A stretch of 64,000 bases of DNA from assembly GCF_048564905.1 (NCBI RefSeq), contig NC_133007.1:4092001-4156000 (forward strand), read 5' to 3'. Positions 23,581 to 34,559 of the stretch are shown here, in pieces (positions within the stretch are counted from its first letter, which is position 1; each line of letters opens with the position of its first letter). The translations under genes were made by a program, and so were the position numbers. Origin of the DNA: Vicugna pacos (Eukaryota; Chordata; Mammalia; Artiodactyla; Camelidae). The notes under the pieces were generated by a model. It ran no database searches and was not told where the DNA came from. It saw only the letters and a list, made by a program, of their open reading frames with translations.

Positions 23581-24101
23581 TGTTACCGAGTCCAAACTCA
23601 TTCTGCTCTCCACATGACAGGCCAGTAAATTGGGAGACGAGGTGTTGGGGCAAGGAATAGTGACTTTATATGGAAAGCCAGCAGACCGAGAAAATGGCAG
23701 ACTAATGTCCTGGAGAACCATCATCCCCAATTCAGAATTCAGGCTCCTTTTATACAAAAAAAGGGAGAGGGTGTGGTTGGCTGTTGCAAACTTCTTGCTG
23801 TAGGAATTCTTTGTTCTTGCAGCTGTCCATGTGAGTCAGGTCATGGTGCCCCTGTCAAACCTCCAACAAAACAAATGTTATTTTCTATTCTGCAATTTTT
23901 TATCTTTTTATAACTGCAAAAGTGCTAACATCCTTAAAGGTCAGAGCCCTGAGAACAGGCTCTCCTGACTATTTCAGGCTAAAGGCAACATTGTTTTACA
24001 AAAGGTGCAGAGCTGGCAAGACTGAGCCTAGAAAACAGGGCACAGGGTTAAAGCGAAGGAACAGATCTGATATAGAGTCAGATTTGTTCTTTTCTGTTAC
24101 A
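23581..24101 (-). mobile_element. ERV solo LTR, family A copy 1
   Basis: This is a complete 521-bp LTR on the minus strand, reading TGTAACAG to GGTAACA in its own direction. It contains a tRNA-promoter-free U3, a TATAAAAG box and an R/U5 like the copies at 40138 and 48374. The flanks TTAT (23577-23580) and TTAC (24102-24105) are a nearly exact 4-bp target duplication, as expected for class I (gammaretrovirus-like) elements. No internal region remains, so it is a solo LTR. By eye it is the most diverged of the three family A copies and so perhaps the oldest. Confidence 0.9.
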
Positions 24102-24529
24102 TTACGTTTCTGCTTTCAACTTTTTCATGCACTTGGCGTTGATTTTGTGGTGTGTGATGTGTGTTTCTTCTCTGTATGGGTAACCAATTCCCCATCGTTC
24201 TGCTTTCTCCTATCGCCTTTTCACTTAGTACAGTTTTTAGCTTTGTTCTCTGTTCCCGTGGTCTGTTTCCTGTTCCTGCACCAGCGCCTGCACCAGTGCT
24301 GTAACTACAGGCAGTCTTGGTATCCAGTGAGGGAAATCTCCCACTTGGTTCTTTTTTAAAACTACCACTTTTTATCCTTTGTCTTTAATCTTCCATATAA
24401 GCTAATTTTATATTTAGCTATTTTAACCTTAGCTTATTAAATGTCTTGAAGCAATGAGTAGATTAGACCCATAATTCAACATCTGAGCGACTTCGTCTTT
24501 GCTCTGACCTCTGTTACTGTGCTGAGCGC

Positions 24530-24740
24530 CAGAGAAACGCCAGGCACATGCTAAGCGCTTTATACGCATTGCCTCACTGAAACCTAACCCCAACCCTAGG
24601 CGGCAGGTACTGATTATTATTCTCTTGTTCTAGTTAAGGAACTGAGGATATTAAAAAAAATTGGTCAAGATCCCATGGTTATTATGGGGCATAGCCAGAG
24701 CACATCCACTTAAACCCACTCTAATCATACTCCAGGGATT
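24530..24740 (-). mobile_element. MIR SINE, antisense
   Basis: 'aacgccaggcacatgctaag', 'cgctttatacgcattgcctc', 'cggcaggtactgattattat' and 'cttaaacccactctaatc' are in reverse MIR order. Confidence 0.72.
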
Positions 24741-25429
24741 ACCTGGACATTCGAAAACTTAAAAAAAAAAATTTGCACTTACTGATGAAGCACACATTTA
24801 AAGTAATTATCCTCTTTATCTTACCTAAGAAGAAACTAATGCACAGGCAAGGTGCACGATTTGCCTAAAATGTCCGTTGCAGAACAGAGCTTCAGTCCCT
24901 TGACCTTCCCTGTCTGAAACCCCTTCCTCCACTTCTACCCCCATCCCTGCCCACGATCCCTTGCCTCTGTGCCCTTCCAGGTCAGACAACTGAAAGGCAC
25001 AACCAGGAGGCCACGGTGAAGTCCTGGTCTCCACTGGATGCTCCCGGGCCCTCAGTGGGCCATGGTGCTGAGCAGGTGGAATCCAATTCCAAAGATAAAA
25101 TAGCTTCTTCAGACTGTGGTCTTGGGGATGCTTAGCAACACTTCCATATCATTTTGAAAAACGAGTGGTGATACAGGAGTGGAGATGGACAAGCAGAGAC
25201 CTCTCCTACCTCCGGCAGTGCTTGCCAAATGACAGAGCAGGCGCACGCTCTAGGAGATGTATGAAGGAAGCTGTGCATGCTGGCAGCACTGAGATCAAGT
25301 CTGCAGGGGCTGATTATATGGAAAGTAGTTAAATAAGAAAACACTGGTTGGGAGCTGTCAAGGGGGCCAAAGAGAAAAGCATGTTATAAAAAGGTACTCA
25401 TCATCCCAGGCTGGTGTTTGGAGGACAGA
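24741..25429. other. No gene or repeat recognised
   Basis: Unique sequence; nothing beyond short frames is visible. Confidence 0.4.
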
Positions 25430-25580
25430 CCCCATCAGCAGCAGCTTTTGATATAAATCTTGACCTGACCACCAACCTGCTCCGTGACTGAGCAAGTCAC
25501 TCCGGACAGCCCGATGCCTCTGCTCCCTTATCTGCGGGAGGAGGCCGACGGGGGTTGTACTAAGGAAAGGGAATCAGTGT
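25430..25580 (+). mobile_element. MIR SINE, sense, weak
   Basis: 'cgtgactgagcaagtcactc' and 'gatgcctctgctcccttatc' with 'tgcgggaggaggccg' fit the MIR core and downstream order with many changes. Confidence 0.48.
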
Positions 25581-28252
25581 GACCTGGAAGAAAGAGCACA
25601 AGCCTATTAGAGGGCTCTCGCCCTGCCAGGGGTCTGAGGACCCCTAATCTGCCTGAAGGCTGGAAGGAAGGGGGTGAGGGTGGCAGAGGAGTCACAAAAT
25701 AAACTAAGCGTACTCTGGACTCCTCCAAGGACAGTTTGTATGCCCAAGCTCCATCTCCTCCCACTTTTTTTCTTTCACTGTCTTGTGTTGCAAAAAAGCT
25801 TTGGCAAGTCACGTGATTCCCCTCTGCTAGCCCCTAAGGTAGGATTATCGTACTGCTGGTCCTTAAATGGGGCAGCAGGTGTGAAGGCTAACACGAGATA
25901 CTATTAAGTCAGCACCTCCGGTGACTAGAGGAAGGTGATGACTGGAGGTGGGATCAGATGGGGGCTCTCCACTGGCCTTGTGTCCTCCTCCCCAGCTGCA
26001 GAGGCTGGAGAAAGACTGCAGGCCAGCCCCACGCCTCAGAGGAACTGCAGCGCTGGCTGGAGGCGTCTGGAAGGGGTCTGGCCCAGGCCTGCCCTCTGGA
26101 AAGAGCCTGTTTCCTACTGGTTTGCCTTAGCCCCTCTGCAACCCTTCTCCAAGCAGTGTGGCTCCGGCTGCCCTGCCCTCCCTCTAGCAGGAGGGCATTA
26201 AAAGGAAGATGGGAAAAAGAAAGGTCTTCCTTTCTTTAATTTTGGCTTTGACTTCTGACGTTATCTCTGGTCATAAGATTTGCAGTCTTACCCATCGTAA
26301 CTGTAGCCACTGTTTATGGTTTCCTGAGTACCTGCTCAGGTCTTAGTTATTCTTCAAATGAAGATTTAAACCGTTTTTACGTGCACCTGGCTCTTCCGGA
26401 TAAATCTATGAGCAAGTGAGCCCACCTGGGCCCGTGGGCTCTGCAGCCAGCCCCACACCCAGCAGGCAGATGGGGAGTCCTTCTGGGGCACCACACACTG
26501 GGCTGCTGTTCTTGGAGTTCTGTTCATAGTAGGAGCTGTGGCCACATGACAAGTTGCCAGTGAAGCAGCAGCCAGAGCCAAGGTTATGAATATAATTTAC
26601 TCAATCACCTCTCCAGGAATTAATTCAGCATTAGCTCTATGCAAGGAGCGTGTAAGGTAAGACACGAAGATGCAAAAAACGGGGTCCCTTCCCTTACCGG
26701 TTAGTGGGGATCACACACACACACATGCGTATAAGGAACCAGACAGCCTAGAATGTGATGTCTCATAAGTGGCACAAAACCAAGTGCTCTGGGCCTGAAG
26801 GAGAGGGGTCAGGGCTGGCACCTTGCAAGAGGGCGGGCCTTTAAGCCCTGACAAGGGAGGGTTCAGAGTTGGAAGTGAGGGACACAGACCGAAGAGGAAC
26901 GACCAGAATACAGGACTCATAAGGAAGAGAGGTGAGACTAGAGATGAGTCTGGAGGGAGGGCTTCCATGCTGGGGTAAGAGCACGAACTTATCAAGGGGC
27001 CGTGAGGAGTCATGGGAAAGTCCTGCGGAAGGGAAGCCACACCATTAAAGTGCCGGCACTGAGCGAGTAGGGAAGAGAGAAAGCTGTCACGTCCCTTACC
27101 CTCCATCCGAGGGGACTTTGAAAAGATAGACTTTGTAAGCGCCCAGGGCAAAGAGGGAATGTAGCTGTGGAAGGATTCCTGGTGTGTCTGAGGCTGGACT
27201 GAGGTGGAAGGGCCGGTGTGGGAACCAACGGGGAGGAGAGAGAATGAGAGCTGCGGTAACGGAGGGGTGGCCCTTGTAGCTGAGGAGGAGGCTGGAGCTC
27301 ACAGGCCGGGGGGAGGCCGGCCAAGGGAGGAGAAGGCAGGGTTCGAAGCGAAAGGCCTGACCTCAGCCCCGCTGCCTCCACTGCTGCCTGGCAGACAGAC
27401 CCCCCACAATCCTGACGGCTGGGAGCGCCCTGGCTTCCTCAGACCCAAGATGGGGTCATCCTTCCTCCTGGGCAGCGGCTCATGTAAAGGGAAGTGTGAT
27501 CTTGTGTGTGAAGTCACTCTCTCGACTCCAGGGTGTATGTGAAGTATGCGGAGTGGTGTGTTAACCGTTTCCATCGGTGGGGCTGGGGGGACAGGGTGCC
27601 ATGTGTGGCCTGTGTGCTGAGGAGTGTCAGGGGGACCCGTCCTTGCTTCGCCTCGCAGAAGACTGTGATGCTTCTTGGGAAAAGGTGCCCAGAAACACAG
27701 AAAGCACTTCTGTCCCAATGGATAGATGGGCAGCGTGGCCACAAGAGGAGAGCAGCGGGGAGGCAGGTGATACGGGTTGTCGAGGGGACAGCATGCTGAA
27801 TGTGGGCCTTCGAGCAGCCCCCGGGCTTCACCTCCACCCCAAGAGAAGTTTACCAAAAGTCTTGGGCTTTAAGGGGCATGGACATTAGGGAGGTCGTGAT
27901 AAGCGCAGGGCAAGGATGGTGCTGGGTGGGACTGGTGGAGGAAGGGTGAGAACAAGGATTTGGTGGCTCCAGGTGAAGATTCCTCTGCAGACCAGGAGGA
28001 CCTCTGGCATCACTGCTCCCACCTGCAACAGAGCTTCCCTGCGCTCCATGACCCCTGGAAAGCATCTCCACCACCTGGTGGTTGCTGACCTGCTTCATTC
28101 TGATCCAGCACACTTAAAAAAAAACAACAAATACATTTTAAGACAATGAAAAGGACGTCTATTATCTAATGGGGCTGCAGCACACGCCTACTTTCCATAA
28201 AGCAGTTTGAAGTCAGGGAGGAACACAGGGAGTGAAAGTCATCACTGAAAAT
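25581..28252. other. No gene recognised; GC-richer, possible L2 debris
   Basis: This 2.7-kb stretch is the most GC-rich of the window and carries the longest frame (27299-27856, minus strand, 185 codons, Pro/His/Leu-rich). Overlapping long frames on several strands point to composition and not coding. Part of 26625-26990 may be a decayed antisense L2. A (CA)7 run lies at 26712-26725. Confidence 0.45.
28067..28081 (-). promoter_or_regulatory. CTCF-like core (13 of 15)
   Basis: On the minus strand it reads CCACCAGGTGGTGGA, two mismatches from CCASYAGRKGGCRSY. It is partly self-complementary (CCACCTGGTGG), so an E-box reading (CACCTG) is also possible. Confidence 0.3.
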
Positions 28253-28258
28253 GTACCA

Positions 28259-28490
28259 CAGGGTAGGGAGGGATAAATTGGGAGTTTGGGCTTAGCACAT
28301 GCAGACTGCTATGTACAGAATAAGATAAATGACAAGGTCCTGCTGTGTAGCACAGGGAACTACATTCAATATCTTGTAATTATCTATAATGAAAATGAAT
28401 ATATATGTATAATTGAATCACTATGCTATACGCCAGAAACTAACACAACATTGTAAATCAACTATACTTCAATAAAAATTCTTTAAAATC
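28259..28490 (+). mobile_element. LINE-1 3' UTR fragment, first of a tandem pair
   Basis: It starts in the middle of the L1 3' UTR ('ggtagggagggataaattgg') and runs through 'tagcacagggaactacattc', 'aatatcttgtaattatctat' and 'catcaactatacttcaataaaa'-like text to the A-rich end. Weak flanking similarity GTACCA occurs at 28253-28258 and 28491-28496. It is 5'-truncated. Confidence 0.85.
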
Positions 28491-28500
28491 GTACCATGGT

Positions 28501-28967
28501 ACTACCACTCAGTCATAAAAAAGAATGAAATAATGCCATTTGCAGCAACATGGATGGACCTAGAGATCATCACACTAAGTGAAGTAAATTGGACAGAGAA
28601 AGACAAATATCACACAATATTACTTACATGTGGAATCTAAAAGAAAATGAGACAAATGAACTTATTCACAAAACAGAAACAGACTCACAGACATAGAAAA
28701 CTTATGGTTACCAAAGGGGAAATGGGGGTGGAGGGTAGATGAACTAGGAGTTTGAGATTAGCAGATACAAACTACTATATATAAAATAGCTAAACCACAT
28801 GGTCCTATGGTATAGCACAGGGAACTATGTTCAATATCTTGTAATTGAAAAAGAATATGTGTATATATGTATGACTGAATCACTATGCTGTACACCAGAA
28901 ACTAACAAACATTGTAAATCAACTATACTTCAGTAAAATAAAATAATGTCCTATTTGAAAAAAAAAA
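28501..28967 (+). mobile_element. LINE-1 3' fragment, second of a tandem pair
   Basis: It begins at the end of ORF2 ('ccactcagtcataaaaaaga', 'tgccatttgcagcaacatgg') and covers the whole 3' UTR to an A9-10 tail. GTACCATGGT at 28491-28500 and GTGCCATGGT at 28968-28977 (9 of 10) flank it. Its 5' end lies further upstream in L1 than that of the neighbour at 28259, so the two are separate insertions or a partial duplication. Confidence 0.88.
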
Positions 28968-28977
28968 GTGCCATGGT

Positions 28978-29784
28978 TCCACAGCAAGGACCAGTCCACT
29001 TAGCCTGGCTGCCCTCAAATCCTGAGCAACTGACAGGGCACCCCAAGTCCTTGAGGATTACAGAGGGCAACGTGCAGCAATAAACTCCCCAGATCCTGAC
29101 AGCTGAGGACATCTAACCAGTGACCCAGCTACTGCCCCAAAGCAACATCTCCCAAAAGGGGGGTGTGCCCACTAGCAACAAGCGCTCAGTTTAGGTCCTT
29201 GTCCTTCACAGAACTCAGGCCACCCACGGGACATGACATGGAGATGACTCCCAGAATCGTAAAAATGCCCTGGATGTTCAGAAGGATGACCTAGGGTTGT
29301 AACAAACAACATTGGCCAGAATTACTGGATGATATTTAACTATAAAAATACCAGCTCTCAGCATTTAAGGTTTTGATATGTTCAAACTGTTATTACCCAT
29401 GTGCAAATGCAGTCTTGACTATCTTCAGTAAGAGTAACGACCGTGCTTCCCACCAGGTGGCTCAGAGGATGACCAGGTTAACCAAGGATTGAAAGGGACT
29501 GGTGAACACTGACACTGTCAACTGGGAGTCTGAGTGAGAAGCAGTGCTATAGGCCAGAGGAGGTAGAAGGTCGATATGGAAGTAGATCTTGACATGAATC
29601 AGGTTTTGATTATCCCCAAGAACCAGCCCAGGCAAATCTCATTGCAACTGACATGATTAGTCTAGAAATCTGTGCATTAGCATAACTGTTCAAACGTCCC
29701 CAGGTGGCCCCGTTTGTGTGTGAGGCAAAGGGCGGATTCTTGCTGGTCTGGGGACTGGGTGATAAACTGACTCTCCCTCAGGTC
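28978..29784. other. No gene recognised; one CTCF-like core
   Basis: Unique sequence. The motif at 29450-29464 is the only item called. Confidence 0.42.
29450..29464 (+). promoter_or_regulatory. CTCF-like core (14 of 15)
   Basis: CCACCAGGTGGCTCA agrees with CCASYAGRKGGCRSY at all but one or two 3' positions. It points away from the core at 28067, so the two are divergent and bracket the LINE-1 pair. Confidence 0.33.
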
Positions 29785-29915
29785 TCTCGTTATCTAGCTG
29801 ACAAGCCCCTCCCGTGCTTGGTGCCTCCCTCCCTACATCTGTCAAATGGGGACAGTGATGCCTCTACGTGGAGAAAATGAGAAAAAGATGTCATATCACT
29901 AGAAACCTAGTAAGA
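29785..29915 (+). mobile_element. MIR SINE fragment, sense
   Basis: 'ccctacatctgtcaaatggg' with 'gacagtgatgcctctacgtg' and 'gagaaaatgagaaaaagatg' match the middle of MIR. Confidence 0.5.
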
Positions 29916-30339
29916 TTTGTAATCACTTGATACTGACAAAGGTTTTCAGATCATTTAGGCCATTTGATTCTCACAGTAAGGCAGTGGTTAAGATGCTAGG
30001 CACCCTTTGTATAACAAATATTTTGTAGAACAAAAGGAAATTAACTGAAAATACAACTTCAATTCATGTAAGATTGTAAAAGATAGTTCTCTGTAATAAA
30101 AGGAAAATTACTAAGATTTTTATAACATGGTCATTAAACATGGGTTAGGAACTCAACCCAGTTCTTCTGATACCACTGGCATGATCTTTCCAGTGTCCTC
30201 TAAAATTATTTTTTTTAATTAAAGACAACTAAAATTAATGTTTAAGAATTCCCCAATACCATCATTTTTCTCTCCTCAGAAAATAGGAAAACATTGCTTT
30301 TTCCTCGGCGCGCCCCTTCATAGCAAGCCTAGTCTTGCT

Positions 30340-30725
30340 GTACTGGTCAGCTCCACTACAGTGACAGATAATCCCCAGTTCTCAGTGGCTTACGGGGACA
30401 TTTACTGTTCACTGAAGGCTGTGGGTTGGCTGCGCTCTGTTTCAGTGGGTGGTGCAGCTCCGGGCTGGAAGAAGTCTGCTGTTGGTCTACGCCATGGGTT
30501 CTTTTCATTCTGGGATCCAGGCCGAAGGACGATGGAATGTGTTATTCCCATAGCAAATTTAAAGAGCCAGAGAGCTGGCGATAGTTCACAATGCCTCTTA
30601 AAGCCACTGCTTGAATGATCCGCACATAGTCACACGGCGATGGTCAGAGATGTGTAATCCTCTCACGGGGAAGGGGAGGTTGATTGTTGCAAACTGCAGT
30701 GCAACCTGCCAGAACGGATCAGATC
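30340..30725 (+). mobile_element. Old mammalian interspersed repeat, family not named
   Basis: 'cagataatccccagttctca' with 'gtggcttacggggacattta', 'gggttggctgcgctctgttt' and 'catgggttcttttcattctg' with 'ggatccaggcc' has the wording of a common ancient repeat of placental mammals. I cannot fix its class. The frames across it (126 and 82 codons) are repeat-derived and not genes. Confidence 0.4.
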
Positions 30726-32029
30726 CACTATGGTACTACAGACTCGAGGCAGCGCATAGAAACATTTGTTTGCCATCTTTCTTGAGACCAAGCATCTCAG
30801 ATTCAACCACTCCTAAGAAGCGGTTAGGAACTATGGCAAAGAGGCCATACCTCACGTAAAGGAGCAGCCGCTATCAGCCCCAGTAAGGGGTACAGGGAGC
30901 AAATGACAGCCCACGTCCTCTGATTTCTCAAGAGAAGTCAGGAAACTGGATATTCATGTAAAACTTCCTACTTTAAAAATTTTTGGCAACTAATTTTTGG
31001 CAACCGTTTTTATTTTGAAAAAAAAAACAACACTACCCTGCAGGCCAAGTAAAGCATCCCCAAATCAAATGTGAACCTCAACTGAAAAGTTTTCATCCTC
31101 TGCTTTAAGGAAATTTTAGGGGTGTGGCAAATGGGGCAGGGGCACTGTTGTCCTAGTTGTGGGGGACTGCGTGTTTCAGTAGCTCAGAGAGTCGGGGCTC
31201 GCACAGCCCAGAGTCACTCAGCCTCTGTTAATTGACTCAGGACTCAGATTATGGTCTCACTCACGGCCTCCAGTTCTCCTGTCCCGGGTCTGGCTCTGTG
31301 AGCTGCGCCATCTCCCAGGAGATGCCTTTCAGGCTGATGGACTTAAAAATTAGAGCTCAGATGGCCAAAGATGAGAGGAATTAGTTGAGAGATTGCACTC
31401 ATTTGCCTCTTTAAATTTTAATACGGAATGCGATTTGTTAACAAGGGGCAGGTCCCGAGGTAGCGAGGGACATCAATAATTCAGGAGAAGCTGTCAGGCT
31501 GCAAACAGCCCCCTGGTGCCCAGCTGATGTTCCTGGTTGTGATGCAAGCTACTCTTTCAAGCTCTAAGAGAAAGGGTTAGGTTTCCATTGTCCAGCCCAT
31601 TTCAGTCCCGTCTTTCCACAGCTCCCAAGTCCTCCTGGTACTGGAGACCTCTGTGCTGGACACTGTGACCGTGTTCAGACTCTGAGGCTAACAGTCCATA
31701 ATGCTGATCTGATCACAGGTTAAACATGCAAGTTCCCTGATGACAATGGGGAATGCAGGAGCCGCCTCCTTGGCAGAATCTTCAGGGTCAACGCTACCTC
31801 CTGATCAGATGCACTGAGTGCCCGGGATCTAATAAATGCCTGTCCCATCCCCAGAACAAATGGTGCTCCCTCCTGTTTGCAGGATCTCATTTCTCTCCTT
31901 CTTTAAAAACAGACTCAACATTCGCCTGAACCTGGTCACTGACTTTGCTGGATGGTGGCGTCCCTTGGCCAAAGTCAGAGGGACATACTGGGATCCCACC
32001 TAAGCCACTGGAACATTGAGGCTGAGGGC
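30726..32029. other. No gene recognised
   Basis: Largely unique sequence and a candidate for conserved non-coding DNA only because no repeat can be seen in 31080-31900. A weak CTCF-like word (13 of 15, minus strand) lies at 31505-31519. Confidence 0.4.
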
Positions 32030-32185
32030 CACATAAATCTATATTCCCTCTCGCACCAGGATGTGTGAACTTTGGGCAAGCTTCTGAAGTGTCTGAACCT
32101 CGATTTTCTCATTTTTAAAATAAGGATAAAAATACCTACCCCATTTAAGGATCAAATAAGACTGAGCATGTAAATTTATGATGAT
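32030..32185 (+). mobile_element. MIR SINE, sense
   Basis: 'gtgtgaactttgggcaagct', 'tgaacctcgattttctcatt', 'aaataaggataaaaatacct' and 'accccatttaaggatcaaat' give a clear MIR core and 3' side. Confidence 0.72.
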
Positions 32186-33544
32186 TATTTTTACAACTTT
32201 CTGAATGGATTTCCAGCTGTCTCCACCCTCACTTGCTGCATGCTGCCATTTAAGGTCAGAACTCTCATAGATGAGACTGGACATCTTCATGCCAAAGCGC
32301 CGATGACGCAGTTTCTGTTTTTACCGTGAGAAGTAGAAATAGATGGAATTAATATCAGCCAAATGGTACTAGGGGCTACCTCAGGCCTTTGCCCTCAAAA
32401 AGTGAGTGATATCCAAACTCATCATGTCAATAAACTCGGCTTTCTTTGGAAGGCACCAAATGTCAGCCCCGAAGGGCACCTGGCAGCGTCAGGGTGGTGC
32501 TCATTTCCCATCACCGCTGCCAGGCAGACACAGAGCTTGGAGCCTACACAGCCTCTTCGCATAGCAGGAAGAGCCCAGTAATGTGGCGAGAGCAGCACAG
32601 GGGGCAAGTGTTAACCCAGTGGATTCTGCTTAATGCACTGTATTGGCTGAGATGGATTTCATAAAACATTAGCAGTTGAAGCTATTTGTCAGCAGTAGGT
32701 CTGGGAAATGCTGTTCAATATATATATTTTTTTCCTTTCCGAGTGAAACAGAGAGCTGAGAGAATAATCCTGTGATAAGGAAAGCTTTGCTTCTGGCAAA
32801 GGGCACGTCCTGTCCCCCACTTTGTTTGGTCTGTCTCCAGAGCAGGAAGCAAGCAGAGCTAGGGGTGAAGGTGGAGCGGAGGGAGGCTCTTATAGGTTTT
32901 ATGATTTGCTCTTCTATATTATTTTTGACAAACTTAATGCTACAGTAAAGTGTGAAGTCCCTACGTCACTCTGAGAAGGGGCATCGTGTGGACTAAAGGG
33001 ATGAGAGAATGTCAGATGGCTTTCTTCGTCCCCATCCACACCTTTGCTGGTCCCTTAGAAGCAGACTCTTCCCCACTGCTCCAGGATTTCCAGGTAGTGA
33101 ACGGCAGTGAGGTGGATGGCGGCCAACAGCAGGGCTGAGAGTGGCAGTTAGACACCTCAGCAAAGATGGAAAATAAAACCTCTTGTTAATGACCCATTGA
33201 TGGGAAGATAGCTAACAAAGAATAAGGGGCTGGTAGGACGAAAGGGGAGGGCAGATGGGCTGATGCTCGGGTTATACACTCACAGTCAGTAAAGACAATC
33301 AAAGTATGAAGGAAAAAAATACGCATGGTCCAAATACACGATTTTGCACTTTAAATATAGTGACTTTTACTTCTCCCTGGAACGTTTTGTCTGGTCAGAA
33401 ATATCTCTACTGGTCTGTCATATTGCCTATAGTCCCATTATTAAGTTGACTTTTTTTTAGTTTTCAAAGAATATCCACTTGGAAAAACACTACATATTAG
33501 TCTTGTGTCACAGCAAATATGCGTGGTGGGAAGGCTGGACAGAA
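32186..33544. other. No gene or repeat recognised
   Basis: Unique sequence of about 1.35 kb. An AT tract at 32718-32731 is short. Confidence 0.42.
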
Positions 33545-34265
33545 ACCTCTGAGTCTGCCCAGTGTGTCCATCTCCTCTGCCACTACTTTACTGTCACTCT
33601 TGCCATCTCTTTCCTCTGTTAGTGCAATGGCCTCCCTCCTGGCTGGCCTCCCTGCCTCTGCTCATGTTCCCATTTTAGCCCTTTCTCCAAAGAACAGCCC
33701 AAACAATCTCGATTAAAGGCTAGTTCAAATTGTGCTCTACATTAGAAATTGACACAACATTGTAAACTGACTATAACTCAATAAAAAAAAAGGCTAGTTC
33801 ACATCTCACTCCCCTGCTTCAAACTTCAAAGGCTCCCTAGTGTCCTCAGGAAAAAGGCTAAATGGGATGACGAGGGCAGCAGCAGGCCCCGCCCACCTCT
33901 CCAGACCCATAACTCACCACCATCGTCACCCCATTCTGTGACTGCATGTAGGTCCTCACTCTTGACCCCAAGCCTGGGTACCCGCAGCTTCCCCTGTCCA
34001 GCTTCCAATTGCCCTGCCTCACCTGGACCAGCCCTGTGCAGCCTCCGGGTCTGGATGTGGGGCTCCTCCCACAGACTCTCCTGGGATTCTACACAGATCT
34101 CTGTCACAGCACTATTGTTCTCTGTTGTTATTGCTACAATCATTTTATCATCCATATCTCCTGTCAGCTTGTATATTCCTTGAATGTTTTATTCATTTAT
34201 GTGTCCCAGTAGCATCTGAGCTTGGCATATAGTGGTTCACAGTAAATAAGTTTTGAATGAATATA
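33545..34265 (+). mobile_element. L2 LINE, 3' part, sense, split by a 61-bp L1 tip
   Basis: 'gtgcaatggcctccctcctg' with 'gctggcctccctgcctctgc', then 'catctcactcccctgcttca' and 'aaggctccctagtgtcctca', and an end 'cagcttgtatattccttga', 'catatagtggttcacagtaa' with 'ataagttttgaatgaat', follow L2 from the end of the reverse transcriptase frame to its 3' tip. A tiny LINE-1 insertion interrupts it at 33728-33788. Confidence 0.75.
33728..33788 (+). mobile_element. 61-bp LINE-1 3' tip with perfect 13-bp duplication
   Basis: The insert is only the last bases of the L1 3' UTR ('agaaattgacacaacattgt', 'aaactgactataactcaa') plus an A-tail. AAAGGCTAGTTCA occurs exactly at 33715-33727 and 33789-33801. The perfect duplication and near-consensus body mark it as one of the younger events here. 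It is an extreme 5' truncation. Confidence 0.93.
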
Positions 34266-34559
34266 TTTATAACTTTAATAAGAAAATTAATGTTCAAAGG
34301 AGTGTTGGGCTTATGCAAGGTCACTCAAGCTATTTATTACTTGGGTCAGACAGGCATCTACAATTTTTCTAGTTAAGATAGTAATCGTTTTTTCCTAAGC
34401 AAGACACAAAACTCATATTCATGATGGAAGCGTTTGTGTATAGGACAAAATACCATATTTGGAGTTGATATAGATGTGATGGATTGGGAGAACATATTTG
34501 TAACATAGATAACAGGCAAAGAATTAAGAACCATAATATCTTAAAAAGCACCTATAAGT

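Larger units (their letters stand above)
22305..24445 (-). mobile_element. Old LINE-1 (L1M), antisense, split by a SINE and an LTR
   Basis: Read leftward this is an L1M 3' UTR and ORF2 tail. On the plus strand it shows 'acataatattccatggcagc', 'tactaacaatgttgcaatca', 'atgcctagaagtgggatctc', 'gtaattctgtaaaaattctg' with 'gatactaggtctttatcaat', and further on 'ggcgttgattttgtggtgtg'. A Vic-1 SINE (23323-23445) and an ERV LTR (23581-24101) lie inside it, and L1M text resumes after each, so the L1M is the oldest layer. The left and right limits are approximate. Confidence 0.75.

Noticed and set aside
27299-27856. Longest open frame in the window (185 codons, minus strand)
   Set aside because: It lies in GC-rich sequence with long frames in several phases at once, is Pro/His/Leu-rich and shows no domain, splice context or recognised family.
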